Below, one piece after another: positions 46,790-58,760 of a stretch of DNA of 64,000 nucleotides. The first letter of the stretch is position 1. The number at the start of each line of letters is the position of its first letter. A program made the translations under genes and the position numbers. Source of the DNA: Manis javanica (taxonomy: Eukaryota > Chordata > Mammalia > Pholidota > Manidae); NCBI RefSeq assembly GCF_040802235.1, contig NC_133157.1, forward strand, positions 90,568,001-90,632,000, written 5' to 3'. Under the pieces are notes generated by a model. That model did no database searches. It was not told the origin of the DNA and saw only the letters and a program-made list of their open reading frames with translations.

Positions 46790-49150
46790 TTGGTCTCCAT
46801 TTGTTTCTTTTATTTTAACAGACTCTAACTGAACTCTCCCATCTTTACACCCCCTGCCCATGGGCCCATGGGCACAGCCTGCCTCAAACCCTTGACAGAC
46901 TCACCTGCAGGTTGCTACAGTTTGCGTGTCCCAGGCTGCCATTCCTCTGCTGTCCCCAATTAAACTCATCTTTTTGACAATTTTGAGCTTGCTTCAGTTT
47001 GTCCCTTTATTTAGGTCAGCATTCCTTGGCATCAGAAGTGGGATTTCACAGCGACGACCCACAAAAAACAAGGATCTCACAAGCGAGGTATCTGCAGCGG
47101 CCATTCCGCTCTGCTCCTTGGCGAGCCACTGACTACTCTCTCTCTGGTGCACTTCCTCCCAGGCCCTGAGCTCCCTCCCTTTGGCTGAGCTCCCCAACTT
47201 TATTCAGGGTCTACTCAAAGGCTTTGTCTCTTTTGGTGAGTACTAATTCATTTTCTCATTAGAAGCATGCTAGAATTTTGGTATAATTCCTTTGGAATTC
47301 TTAAGGGCAAAAAAAAAAACCCTTAAAAATAGTATCAGTGGACATGGGTTGGGCAAATGAATGCTACCAGAGCAGCCACCCCTCCCTATAGGAGACATCG
47401 GTCTTCGATGCAAGATGCCATGAGAGGATGAGTGGGTCATGGCCAGGCCAGACCGAACTGGGCCACCTGCTGACGGCAAGACAATTTCCATGCAACAAGA
47501 GGACACCTGGTCACGGGTCAGACAGCCAGGGCAAAGGCCACCCACTTGGAAAAATATGTGTCCTATGAAAGGCACACTATAGAACAGAACAGCTCCCAAC
47601 CCTGAGAGCTGTTTAGGAATGGCTTTTTCCTTTGCTCACAAGAAAACCTATGAGATAGGATCTCCCATCATCTGGAGTATAGATACCTTAATACTTCCTC
47701 AGGGGCCTTTACAGGGACCTCAGCCACTTCTGTGTTCAGAGCTTGCGGTCTCTCTTCATGTGCTTTGTTGACTAAATGGAGCAACCTTTCTGAAGATAAT
47801 TTAGAACTTCAATGGCCATTATGGGGGCTTCTAATCTCCCTAGACTTGTTTTTTTCTGGACTGAAGTGTAAGACCTCTTAATAGAACAAAACCACCCTAA
47901 TGGGTTAGTTATTTTAATTGGTTCCTTAAGTCTTCTAAATGTATTCAATATTCTCAAATTGCCTCTTCACAAAACACTATTCCTAAGTTAACTGAAGCAT
48001 GCAGCTGAGAGGAGATAAGACAGCGTGGTTGGCCTCTTCCTCAGCAGCCCTGGCTGACGTTCCTGACTTCCTGCCCCACCTCCTCCATATCGGCCTCTGC
48101 TCCTCCTTTACCAATCCCCCTCCTTCCCTAGGCTGAAACCTTACCAGCTGAGCTGTTAAACTTCTCTCTCTCAAATCGAGGCCTTCTGATGAGCCTGCTG
48201 AACCATTCATTTATCATGTCCCAGGGACTAAAGCTGACCTTAGAGCTCCAGTAAGAGATCTTACTTACACGATAGGTAACTGAGGATCCTCATGGATTTG
48301 CCAAAGAATTCAGTATTGTAATTCACACTTACCAACCTGGCTTCTCCAATCTTTATCAGTTCATCCACATGCCTCTTGGAGCAGGTCAAGCCCACCACTG
48401 GATGAAAACTGCTCACTGGGAAAGCCCCAAACAATCCTCAGAATTCCAGGTAAGTCAACTACCATCTCTCTATATGACCAAATTTGTGCTGTAGCCAAAA
48501 GGCTGCATCTCGCTGTTCCAAGGGCTGTCCCTAAACCAGCAGACTAAAAAACTCCATGTTTACACCCAAAAGCCTGTGGAATGTGTTCATGATTACCACA
48601 GCAGACTCCGAATTGTTTTTAAAGAAAATTCTGGACTCCCCATAGACATCAACTTCGCCCGGGTGTCCTTTAAGTCAATGTTTATAAACGGTTTGAACAG
48701 AGAGCCATCTCTGGCAGTCACAAGAACCTTTGCAGGAGGGGAAACAGTGTGCGCCCCTGACTCTGAGGCCACCTACTCCACCCACCTGCACTTTAGAAGA
48801 CAGTTCCGAAAGAAGGGCAACTAAACTTTTAAACCCCAGCTCCAACAGAAGGAACCTCCCAAGCAAACTCTCCTTACCGGACTCTGTTGGAAAGGGACTG
48901 GTACGAAATGCAAGGTCTAGATAATTACAGTGTTCCAAGGGCCAGCAGTCAGGCTCATCCCAGTGATGGGACTCTTTCCCATTCTACCATTAAATACTGG
49001 GAAAACCACCCTCTGGAGCCAGGAGGAACCCCTTACAATACTAACCGACATCAGGTGGCACAGGTACAGAGCCAGGTGTGAGTCCTGTGAGAGAGTGTCT
49101 CTGCCTGGGATAGAGCAGCAGGAGGAGCCCCAGGTTGGTGAACGTTGTCA
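46790..49150 (+). pseudogene. Decayed class I ERV: LTR end, Leu-type primer site and gag remnant
   Basis: The left part ends like an LTR, with an ATTAAA signal near 46960. At 47027-47043 lies TGGCATCAGAAGTGGGA, which differs at two positions from the complement of the tRNA-Leu 3' end and so looks like a primer binding site. About 1.2 kb further (around 48285-48450) an open stretch reads like the N-terminal capsid of gammaretrovirus-type Gag, with FAKEFSIVIHTYQPGFSNLY and GQAHHWMK. Frames before and after are broken by stops. No pol, env or second LTR was recognised, so this is a truncated, ancient and unrelated element, not a partner of the intact provirus. The right edge is uncertain. Confidence 0.65.
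47027..47043 (+). promoter_or_regulatory. Relic primer binding site, tRNA-Leu type
   Basis: 17 bases match the tRNA-Leu 3' end complement except for two adjacent changes (CA for GT). It follows the putative LTR end by about 5 nt. Confidence 0.6.
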
Positions 49151-50674
49151 TTTTTAGGAGATGGGGGATAGTAAAGTACCTTTAAAGGTTAGAACTGACC
49201 CCACGGAGACAGATCTGAGACAGCAGAGGTCAGAACCAATGGTTCCCAGAAGGCACACTGAGGAATTGAACTTGTACAAGAGGTGGGAAGGAAGAGGAAT
49301 GTGTGCAGAAGAATTGCACATTTGGGAGCTGGTGAGGAGATGAAGGGATGGGCTGTCACCAGCTGAGAAGGTGACAGGTGAGGGTGGGGACATATCCCGG
49401 GGGGAAGGAAGTGTGCAAAATACTCAAACATGGGACCTGGAGACCCGGCCTGGTCAGATCACTCCCCAGGCTGGCAAGAAGGCTTGTGGTGACCAGTGCC
49501 GCCTGCTTTGCGTCCGCACCACATCAGCACACCCAGGAGAAGCCCCCGGGTCCCTCTGGGTCTGCCGGAGGGCTACCCCCAGGCTGCCAGAGCCACTGTG
49601 CTCACTCCTGAGGGTGGGTCTCTTCCACACCAGGCCCCACCCTGCCAGCCTCCTGCCCCTGAGGGGGGCAGCACTGAGCGTCACTTGCAGAGCTCTCTGC
49701 AGAACTCCCTGGGCCACAGCCCTGCCCTTCTGGCCCCTGTGCCTCACTTTTCCCACAGATGAGATGGAAGATTGATGAGTATATGTATATGAGCGTGTGA
49801 CCTTTATGCAGAAATATCACAACACTAAAGTCTAAGTTTCTATTGGCTTTAGACTTATTAGAAAGAATTTATGAGTTACCAGCAGGTGTACAGGAAAGTA
49901 TTCAGGAGTGGACATGGCTTATATAGCCATGAAATTCCAAGTGTGTCAAGGTATTACCCTACAGTCTTTATAGGAAGAAGAAACTCACCTTTAGCAGGCA
50001 ATTCACAAGATCACTAAATGCTCCTAAAGATACTCTGAGAAATCTAGAACACATGTAATGGACTGCACCCCCCTGCATGCAGCAAGCGGTAGGAATGGAG
50101 AATCATTCTCCTGAACTATCTCTGGCACTACCAGGACAGAGTCCTGATGCCAGGAGACAGGGGACCACTCAGCAAGCAGGTCATTGCCAGGAGTCAGCAG
50201 TCAGCACACAGAGCTTCACAAAACCAGGGAGAGCCTGGTACTAACTCCTCCAGAAGTACAGCAACAACAAAAAAAGTGTGGTGTACAATTGTCTTCTGCG
50301 TACTAATTGTGCCCTGCACTCCAAGAGCACAGGGGTCTGCACACCCATTTCACAGAAGTGTAGGCAGGAAGACTTTCTCAAAGTCAAGGCAGGATCCTCA
50401 GGGCAGTCAAGAGCAGAATGAGCATCATACACGCACCGTGGTAGAATGTCAGCCTGTCCACCTCCCCAGCTGACCTTGACCTCCCTGGGCAAGCACCACC
50501 CGGTCGGTCTTTCAGCCCAGGACCTGATCTGAACAGCAGAAAGGACTCAGTCGGAGCACCTGGAAGGCTGTGTCCCTGCACGGTGCCACGCTCCTTTTTG
50601 TCACATGCTCCTCCTGGACCCTCCATGGCAGAGCCCACCCCACTACACTCTGGGTTATGACATCATGCGTGCTC
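49151..50674. other. Non-coding, nothing recognised
   Basis: GC-rich unique sequence. Long overlapping frames on both strands at 49371-49820 lack domains. Confidence 0.4.
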
Positions 50675-51255
50675 AATTAGGAAGTGTTCTGGAGTGGGTA
50701 TCTTTGGATTTATCCAATTTGTCAGATTTGGAGAGTTTTCAGCTACCATTTCTTCAAATACTTTCCTGGCCTCACTCTCTCTCTCTTCCCTTTTTCTGGA
50801 ACTCTGATGGTATAGTATTAGCTCTTGCATTTTCCTCCCACATGCCCCTGAGATAACTTTTGTCTCTTTTTCCTCAGTTTATCTCCACAGTCTGTTTTCT
50901 CTCTGATGTCCAGTTTGGTGACTCCTGTGGCTCTGTCCTCCAATTCCCTGATCCAGTCTTCATCTGTTAAGCCCTTCCAGCAAGTCTGGTTTGTGTTCCT
51001 GTGTGACTGTAGTAGAGTGCCATCATTTTCACGTGATTGTTCTTTATATCGTTATATCATCTAGTTCTTGGCTGACAAACTCTTTAAATTTGTTTCAAGA
51101 GAATTCACAGGTGCTTGTTGAAGCAGTTTTATGACAGCTGCTTTGAGATCCTTGTCAGATGATATCCATGTTGGTGTCTGTTGATGGTCATTTCCCATTC
51201 AAGTTGTGTCTTTCTATATTCTTGTGATGATGAGTGATTTCCCAGGTGTGTCTGG
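50675..51255 (-). repeat. L1 fragment, 5' region (antisense)
   Basis: 'TTGGAGAGTTTTCAGCTACC', 'TCTTCAAATACTTTCCTGGC', 'CAGCTGCTTTGAGATCCTTG' and 'GATGATGAGTGATTTCCCAG' follow the antisense 5' region of L1. Degraded, non-coding. Confidence 0.7.
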
Positions 51256-51689
51256 ACATGTACCTCATGTGCCTTATGAGGCTCTGGATCTCCGCTAGTC
51301 TTCTTTTATTAACATGCAGTTAATAACAGGCCCTGATGTGTAGATTAATATATTAACTGTTGACGTGCAGTGACCTAAACTATTTACAGCTTTCCCTGGA
51401 CCCTTTCCTTGCATGAGCATAGGGAAGAAATTCAGCTCCCTCTTTGCCCCAATGACACCTTTCCTGAGAAGGTGGGGAGTGTAGGGTACAAGCTCAGCAA
51501 CCATGGGATGCTGCTGCCACCCTGGGGAGAACAGAATGCCAACCAGCCCCATCTCCCACCAACTGGCTCATCCATGCCGGGCGGGCACAGAAGGTCACTC
51601 CTGCTGGGAGACCACATGGTTTAGAATCCAGCCCTATGACCTGTTCCTAAAAAGACGTTGATAGTATTTAATACCACATTGTTCTGTTA
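51256..51689. other. Non-coding, nothing recognised
   Basis: No gene or assignable repeat. Confidence 0.4.
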
Positions 51690-51835
51690 GGAGGATTAAA
51701 TGAGTTCAGTATGGTCCATGGGAGCTTGTTAGAAATGCAGAATTTCAGGCCACACCCCAGACCCAGTGACTGAGACTCTACATTTTAACCAGATACCCAG
51801 AAGATTTAAGTGCTTATTAAATTAGAACACCCGAT
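51690..51835 (+). repeat. MER5A-type hAT DNA transposon
   Basis: 'GGAGCTTGTTAGAAATGCAG', 'AATTTCAGGCCACACCCCAG' and 'CATTTTAACCAGATACCCAG' are near-consensus blocks of MER5A, a non-autonomous Charlie-type element. It is the clearest DNA transposon fossil in the window. Confidence 0.88.
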
Positions 51836-54800
51836 CTAAAATGAGTACAATCCCAAGTGAAAAGTAATGATCTAGATAAAATTCCTACAACTACAATTCC
51901 TTTTCTACTAATGACACAAGGAATCCCTAGCCTAAGATCCTTAGCTTACCTAGAGAAAGCTTTGTGTTTAGCTGGCCTGTACACGGTATTGGGAAGGCTG
52001 GCCTCCACTCTAAATGCCATTTGGCTATAATGGAGATTAATGACCCTCTGCCCCCTCAACCATAATTTCAAATGATGACAGTTTTGTTAAAGGTGAAATT
52101 TCTTCAAGGACACTTTCTTTAAGGTTTAGTTATTAGTTTTTGTTTTACCTCAGCCCAAGAATGAATGAAAACAGTACATGACCATAATGAGCCAGAATAT
52201 GCCAGACCCTGGCATGTAAATTAATATATGCATCACCATTAGGCTGTACACAAAGGTTAGAACCAGATTATGCACGTCCCCCAATTCCTCCACGATCCTT
52301 GGATTCAAGAACTACTATCAAACTGCATGCTTCCTGTCTTTGCTGCACAAAGAAATCTGTTTCACATTAAACTCTCTTTGGAAAAGTGTTTTGAATTATC
52401 ATAAAAATGCTTTGTGATGTGCACAGAGAAAAGATTGCACAGAACATAACAGTTGTCTTAATTCTTCTTTGCTCTAGCACTTTGAAAACATGATGCATGG
52501 GAACAGCAGCCAAGTAATTCAGGTCAGGGAAGTTCATATTCGATAACCCTCGGGAGCCAATGACCTTCACCCTTTTTCCTGTTCAGGTGTTTGAAACAGT
52601 GTCAGATAAAATTCAGAGTTCAGAGGACAAGAGAGCCAAGCCTGGCTGGTAGGTCTATTAGTACCACTTTTCAATGTCTGCTGTTGCAAATGATCAGGAA
52701 ATGTTCAGAAAGGAGAGCTGAACAGTAGAATTGGTTCTAAAACCAACATCTGAGCACAGGTGGGGGTCAGCGGGCGTGTGTACCCAACTCTCTCCTGAAC
52801 GTAATAAAAGAGCTACTTGGAGCAGCACCAGGACTATTTGGAATCAGAACTCCAGAAAGCCCCTGGCTCTCTCTTCTGCCCTTTGCCCCACCTAATGGCA
52901 GCTCTTCTGTCTATGAGTCCCCAGGAAAAGCATCCTGACAATCTCCCCCAGCAAGCCCTTGGCAGCATCTCTGATGCTCAGATGCCTATGCCCTATTTCT
53001 CCAGTACTAGACTCTAATTACTCTGTAGAGACTTAGAATAATTTTTGTTCCACCTTTTGTGGTGCCCCCCAAAGCCCCCCTCTGTGTGGATGTGCATCGC
53101 CACTGGAGAAGCAGAGGTAGACAGCATTACTTCTCCCAGCACCCTGCTGGTTTCTGTAGGAAACAAGGACCCATTTATTATGTGTCTCAGTGAGTCAGTC
53201 CCAGCACTCATCTCTGCTACCTGCTCTCTGTTAGGACACAAATGCAAAATTTCATCTTTTAAGGGGGCCCTGACTTTCCATTTGTGGAATGCCTTCTGCT
53301 GTACCCACCCCCCACAACTGGTCCACATTTCCAAACAAAAATAAAAAACAGGCTCTGGTCCTGGGGCGGCACGTCCAAGCCATGGGGCTGGATAAAGGCT
53401 GAACATTCCTTAAAGAGATGACAGGACCCATTTCATCATAAAGAAGAAAATTGGAGCCCAGTGGGCTTGGGTGTGGCCTCCTGCAGCCTGGCCTGTATGC
53501 AGAGTAGGCTTGTTGGGAAGGTTTTCCAGTAAGTGTGCGTCTCCACCCCTGCGCTGGGGGACGCATGTCCTCAGGATCGCCACAGCCGCCTCTCGGTGGA
53601 GGCCTCCTGCAGGTGCTTCCTGCACCGATCACTGCCCACTGCCTAACTCTGTTCTAACAGGAGTGCCGTGAGGTGGTGCTACCAGCCCCACTTCTGGTGG
53701 TAGAGAAGAGACGGAGCACCGGGAGGCTGCACCTCCACTGGGAGCAGTGCAGGGAAAGGAGGCCAGGGCAGAGAGCAGAATGGGCGGGAAAGCTCTGCTC
53801 CTGCCAGAGGCAAACACTCCTGACCGTCAGGGGCAAGCTCTTGTGGTTTCAAACAGTGCTCTGCACAGCATGGGAGACCCTCAGCCTGTGTGGGGTGAGT
53901 GGGGAGAGCAGGTGTTCAGTCCCACCTATTCCTCCAGTCTGAGCCACTCAGCTCTGGCTCACACTTGGACTTCTACATGCTTGCTTCTAAAACAAAATTT
54001 CATTTCACTCAAAAGAAAACAAACAAAAAAACACTCAAAAGAACCTGGCCTGCAGTATAAAACCAAATGACCTAGAGCAGCCCTATGGGGCCCCGTGACC
54101 TGGCTCCAACCCCTCCCACCTCTGTTCTGGCTGTTGCAAAGTGACCTGTGCCCAGCCTTTGTCCCTGCCTGGTGAGGTCGTCCTTGCCAGCTGTTACCTG
54201 GCCCGCTCAGGGTCAGGCGCTGTCTCTCCTCACCACCAGTGGCTCCAGCTGTGCAGGCTTCACCATGCAGTGAGGTGGCCTTTGCTGTCCAGAGCATGCG
54301 CCTTCCTCATTCCTATTCCTGGTGTGGCCCAGAACCTGTCCAGAGTGGAGGCCAATACAGGGCCACGTGTGAATGCGTAGGCCTGCATGGGGGGCAGGAA
54401 TCCCAGTGGAGGGGCACCTTCTCTTCAGCTAATAGGAGACAGTGGCCAAAACCTGGCTGTCCCTGACTAGGGCTTGGGCCAAAGGGTGCCTAAGCCCTCC
54501 ATAGACGGAGGTGACTTGCTGGTTCCATCTTGCCTACATTTTCATGTTATTTCTGGACATACCTGATTTATCCAGAGAAAAGAGCTGAAATCATAGGGGG
54601 AAACATCCTGTCCAACAAAGTTTTTAAAACATGAAATAAATAAGATGCATTTTGCACTATCTCAATCTTTTGTTGTTTAGAAGAACCTTCATGCAGATAA
54701 CAAAAAGCACTGTAGAAAATGAGCATCGGTTGGTGTCCAAAGCCACATATTAAATACGTTTAAATGAAAATTTAAAAACCCTTTGCTGAGTCTGCAAATG

Positions 54801-55302
54801 TTGCCCTCGCGAAAGATCCCTGGAAACGTGCCAGGAAACTGGGAGGAGATCTTCCATTGTCCCCAAAGGGAAGGTGAAGATGGGGGACAAATGAAGGCCA
54901 CTGACGGCACGGGTCTGACTCGCCAGATGTGTGGGAGGGGCCTTCCACACCCCACTGGATGCCCCTTGGTCAGGCCCCGTCTCCCTGGGCTCCCAGGTGA
55001 GAGCAAGACAAGGAGCGAAGTGTCCAGCCCCAGCCCAGGAGCCTCGTCTGGAGCCGCGGGTCCCAGGCGGGAATGAGCCCCTGGGCAAGGCCAGCCAGAA
55101 GAAAGGCCCCGTGCAGCATGCAGTCAGCCTCCTTTCGGGTAGCAAATGTGCTTGGGAACCAATCCATAAGGAAAGCCATGCGCTGGGTTTCTTGCAGAAA
55201 ACAGCAGCAGCAATTCTTGCGTCCATCCTCCACCAGGGCAGCACGCAGGCGGGAAGGGCACTCAGGATGGGGAAGAAGGTCAGTGACTACAGGAAATTAG
55301 TC
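51836..55302. other. Non-coding, nothing recognised
   Basis: Mostly unique. The AT-richer part at 52050-52560 is repeat-poor. The GC-rich part from 53400 has many overlapping frames without domains. A diverged repeat near 54100-54330 is possible, but I could not assign it. Confidence 0.35.
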
Positions 55303-55450
55303 ATTTCTTCCTTCATCTGCCTATGCACCCAACGTTTATGGCCCCTGTGCTATGCACCAGGCATTGTGACCAATGTCAAGAACACAAAAGAATCAAAACC
55401 CACCCAGTTCTTGTCCTCCTGGGTTTACAGTCCACTGGGGAAACAGTTCG
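55303..55450 (-). repeat. L2 3'-end fragment (antisense)
   Basis: 'CTGTGCTATGCACCAGGCAT' followed by 'AAGAACACAAAAGAATC' and 'CAGTTCTTGTCCTCCTGG' and 'TTTACAGTCCACTGGGGAAA' match the reverse complement of the L2 terminus in order. Confidence 0.7.
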
Positions 55451-55734
55451 TTGCGCAGTTTATGCAAACAAATGTGAAATTGCGAAGAGGACAAGTGCCA
55501 GAACAGGGGGAGTACTCTTCCTTGCTACCCCATGGTGGGGCAGCCGGGGACCCCGGGTGGGTGGTGGGCAAGGGCATGCCAACAACTGCCACCGTGGCCG
55601 GCAGTTCTCACAGAGCCGCGGCTGCAGGAGGGGCTGTGGGGAGTCAGAGCAGCGGCTCTCACAGGCCTCCTGGTGGGCCTGGGGAGGAAGCCACGCCTGA
55701 TCCCACCACCAGGGACCCCGCCATAGCTGTATGG
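55451..55734. other. Non-coding GC-rich stretch
   Basis: The 281-codon plus-strand frame at 54931-55776 runs through this region and through the L2 fragment, so it is not a gene. Confidence 0.5.
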
Positions 55735-55800
55735 GGTGAGACTCTGGCTCTCCAGATGATTTCAACATGCAGCTAAGTTTGGGAAGCACTGAACTGGCTA
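55735..55800 (+). repeat. MER5-like 3' fragment
   Basis: 'CTCCAGATGATTTCAACATG' and 'AGTTTGGGAAGCACTGAA' resemble the right end of MER5-type elements. Short. Confidence 0.45.
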
Positions 55801-57599
55801 GACGAAGGAAACGAGCACCATTGTGGAAGGGGGAAGAATGTGCAAGGTCTCAGGACAAGGGCAGAAGGCTGCCTCTCCTCTCACACAGGACAGGGAGAGG
55901 GAATGTGATATAGGGAAGCATTTCTCAAAGATCCAGAATCTTCTGGAATGTGTGCTGCAGGCGGGAGACTGCAGCAAGAGGCCGTGTGAGCCTGCAGTCT
56001 CCCGCCCACCACAGGCAGCCATGGATCTTGAGTTAACATGGGTGCAGAGGCACAACACCGAAGGAACGCCCTGTCTGGTTTGGGCCTCTGGTCTGTGTCA
56101 CTACAGACCCAGTGCATTCAAGTCCATGCAGGGCACACAAGAAAATCTTGGGACTCCTCAGGAGGTGTTTGCTCTGCAAAGAAGGGCAGCCTGATTCAGG
56201 AGGCCCTGTGGTGTGGACACATGGAAAAGCTATTTTAAGCCTGGCACGTGGCTGAAACGGTGTTACAACAGAAGAGTCTATATGGCCTTCCAAGCAGCCA
56301 CTGTCCTGTTCATTCATCTCATCTGGCCTCTCTCCCCGCTCCAGACTTGTCCCCTGGGCCTCTCCTCACACATGCACACTGAAGTCCACTGCTGCGCAGC
56401 CCCACCAGGGGTCCTCCTGGAACATCTGGGTTTTTTTTTCCACCTCTCTGCTTAGAAACATCTGCTGCATCCACATTGTCAAAGCGGAAGGTCACACCCC
56501 CTTATCTGCAGGAAGTTCCCAAAACAGCCTGCGGCCCCCCTGCCTCCATACTCTCCCTGGACTTCAGTTTACCCAGGCCAGCTCACCCGCCCTCTAGGCT
56601 CCCAGACTGCCTGCTGGGGCCCTCTGATCCCTGCCTCATCCCGCCCATCTGCTCTCTCCCCTCTTTCCTGCTCATCCTCCCCCAGGGCACCACCCCCTTC
56701 TGGATAGCTGTGCTGTTACCCTTAAGGAGTGCGAGCATTTCCTCCACGGCCAGGCGCATCCTGTTGTGTGTTATCTCCCACTCTTCAGTCCCTTCCATAT
56801 CTACTTCCTGCTTTCTCTGGGGTCAGATACCTTTCTCTTTCCTTTATTTTGAAGTTTCTGGTTTCTGAACTCTCAGGTTTGCTAGAAAGCTGACTTCCAG
56901 ATGGCTAGGGTGATGATAATAATATCTCAAATGTATCTGGTTTCTTTCTCTTAGAAACTCACATGCATTCCATAGTTGTGACCTCATTGCTTCCTCTTTG
57001 CAAACCAGGGAAATGACAGGTGTTTATAGGGAGGGCACCAGCCTCGAGCAATCTCTGCACAGTATAGGGTGAGTCACAAGGACTTAAATAGAAACTGCTT
57101 GAGTTGCAATTCAGTTCTTTTTCCACTCAAGAGTTATTGCTTTTTGTTTCACCAACAAATGGATGTTTATACCACCTAGATAAGCATGTTCCAAAATCTC
57201 CAGAGGCTCACCCACTGGGACAGGATAAAATCAGCATTCTTTTGCCTGGTAGAATAGGCGTCCTACATGGTGGCCCCTTCGTCCATGACAGACCACCTCC
57301 TTCTCATGAGTCCCACCCCCTCCCTTGAAGTCTGTCCTCTGGCTGAATTGCTTGTAATTCTTGGGGCCTGTGGCTCACCCCGATGTGCTGCCCATGTCTT
57401 GGGAGGGTGGCAACCTCCACTCTTTCTCAAACCTCAGCTGAAATGCTGAGCATGGTTTTCCTCTCCCAGGCTCATTGTTTGCATGTGATCCCCAGAAAGT
57501 CACAATCATTTTATTATTTCATTATAATTCTTTATTTCCATGGTTTTGGTCATTAAGCTGAGAGCAGAAAACATGCCTTTTAATCTGTATTTCCAGCTT
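55801..57599. other. Non-coding, nothing recognised
   Basis: Unique sequence with pyrimidine-rich stretches near 56580-56860; no gene. Confidence 0.4.
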
Positions 57600-58135
57600 G
57601 AGTAGTGTTCCACTACAGCTGTGTAATGAAGTACCCTGAACTTAGCTGCTTAAAGCCCCTAATTTTTGTTGCTCATGATTTGTAGATCAACAATTCGGAA
57701 AGAAATGGCTTATTAAGGGGTCAGAGTCAGAATTCATCCAAAGGCTTAATGGGCTGGCCTTTTGCAATGACTCACGTGGCTGGCAGGGGACACTGGCTGT
57801 TAGGTGACAGCTGAGTAGAACTGGCAACTAAAGTGTGTACTCATGGCCTCTGCGACATGGTGATCTTAAGAAAATCGACCTTCCTACATGGAGGCTGGCT
57901 TCCTTAGCACTAAGATCCTGAAGAAGCAGGCCAACAGCATGGTTCACTGGCCCAGCCAAGGCAGCCACACAGGATCACTTCAGCCACATCCTGCTGGTCA
58001 CAACTGAGTCGTGAGACCAGCCCAGGATCAAGGGTGGGAATTGGACTCAACCTCAGAGCAGGGGAATGTCAAGTTCACCTTGCAGAAGAGCATGTTGGGC
58101 AGGAGACACTTCTGCAGCCTTCTCTGGAATATGCA
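57600..58135 (+). repeat. Unnamed ancient interspersed repeat, copy 2
   Basis: The order of blocks is the same as in copy 1: 'ACTACAGCTGTGTAATGAAG', 'AACTTAGCTGCTTAAAGC', 'GCTCATGATTTGTAGATC', and at the right 'CAGCCCAGGATCAAGGGTGG' and 'CTTCTCTGGAATATGCAACC'. About as long as copy 1. Confidence 0.6.
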
Positions 58136-58451
58136 ACCCTCAAGTGGCACAGTGCTTCTGCCCAGGGATCACTCAACAGATGGCACTGAATGACCGTAAA
58201 CAAAGCTGGTCTCCACCCTTGGCACTCCGACAGGGACGTGGAGCTGTGCTCACAGGGTCCCCGAGGCCTTGGGCAGCATTCCTCGATGTCCATCCTTGAA
58301 TTGCCTCAGAAGCTCTAGGGCCCGCTCTAGACTCAGCAGTTGGACTCGCTGCGGGTAGCACCAAATGTGTGCATTTTAAACAAGCCCCCACCCAGGACAG
58401 TTCTCATGTGCCTGCACAGGACAGTTGGTGAAAACTCCCGTAAGGGCTGTC
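58136..58451. other. Non-coding, nothing recognised
   Basis: Short unique stretch between two copies of the unnamed repeat. Confidence 0.4.
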
Positions 58452-58760
58452 TTAGTTATCTACTGCCACGTTAAACATTTCCCCAGAACTCTGTGATGGG
58501 ATCAGTCCTCTGTTCGCTCTCATGGTGTCCTGGTCAGGAGTCAGGGCATGGCTCAGTGGGGACTGACTCAGAACCATGCATAGGCTGCAGCCACGGCAGA
58601 AGCCAGGGCTGCAGCATCTCAGGCTTGTCTGGCAGAACACCAGCTTCGGAGACACTCACAAGGCTGCTGGCAGGTCCTCAGGGTCTTTTCTGGCTGGTGA
58701 CAAGGGATGTCTTGTCACCAAGGGCCGCTCCTGTTTGCTTGAGTGCAGCAAGCCAGCTGT
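58452..58760 (+). repeat. Unnamed ancient interspersed repeat, copy 3 (left part)
   Basis: 'TTAGTTATCTACTGCCACGT' followed by 'CCCCAGAACTCTGTGATGGG' and 'GGTCAGGAGTCAGGGCATGG' parallels the left half of copies 1 and 2. Right end uncertain. Confidence 0.5.

Noticed and set aside
54931..55776. 281-codon plus-strand frame
   Set aside because: It runs through an L2 fragment and a MER5-like piece, overlaps minus-strand frames of similar length and has no domain.
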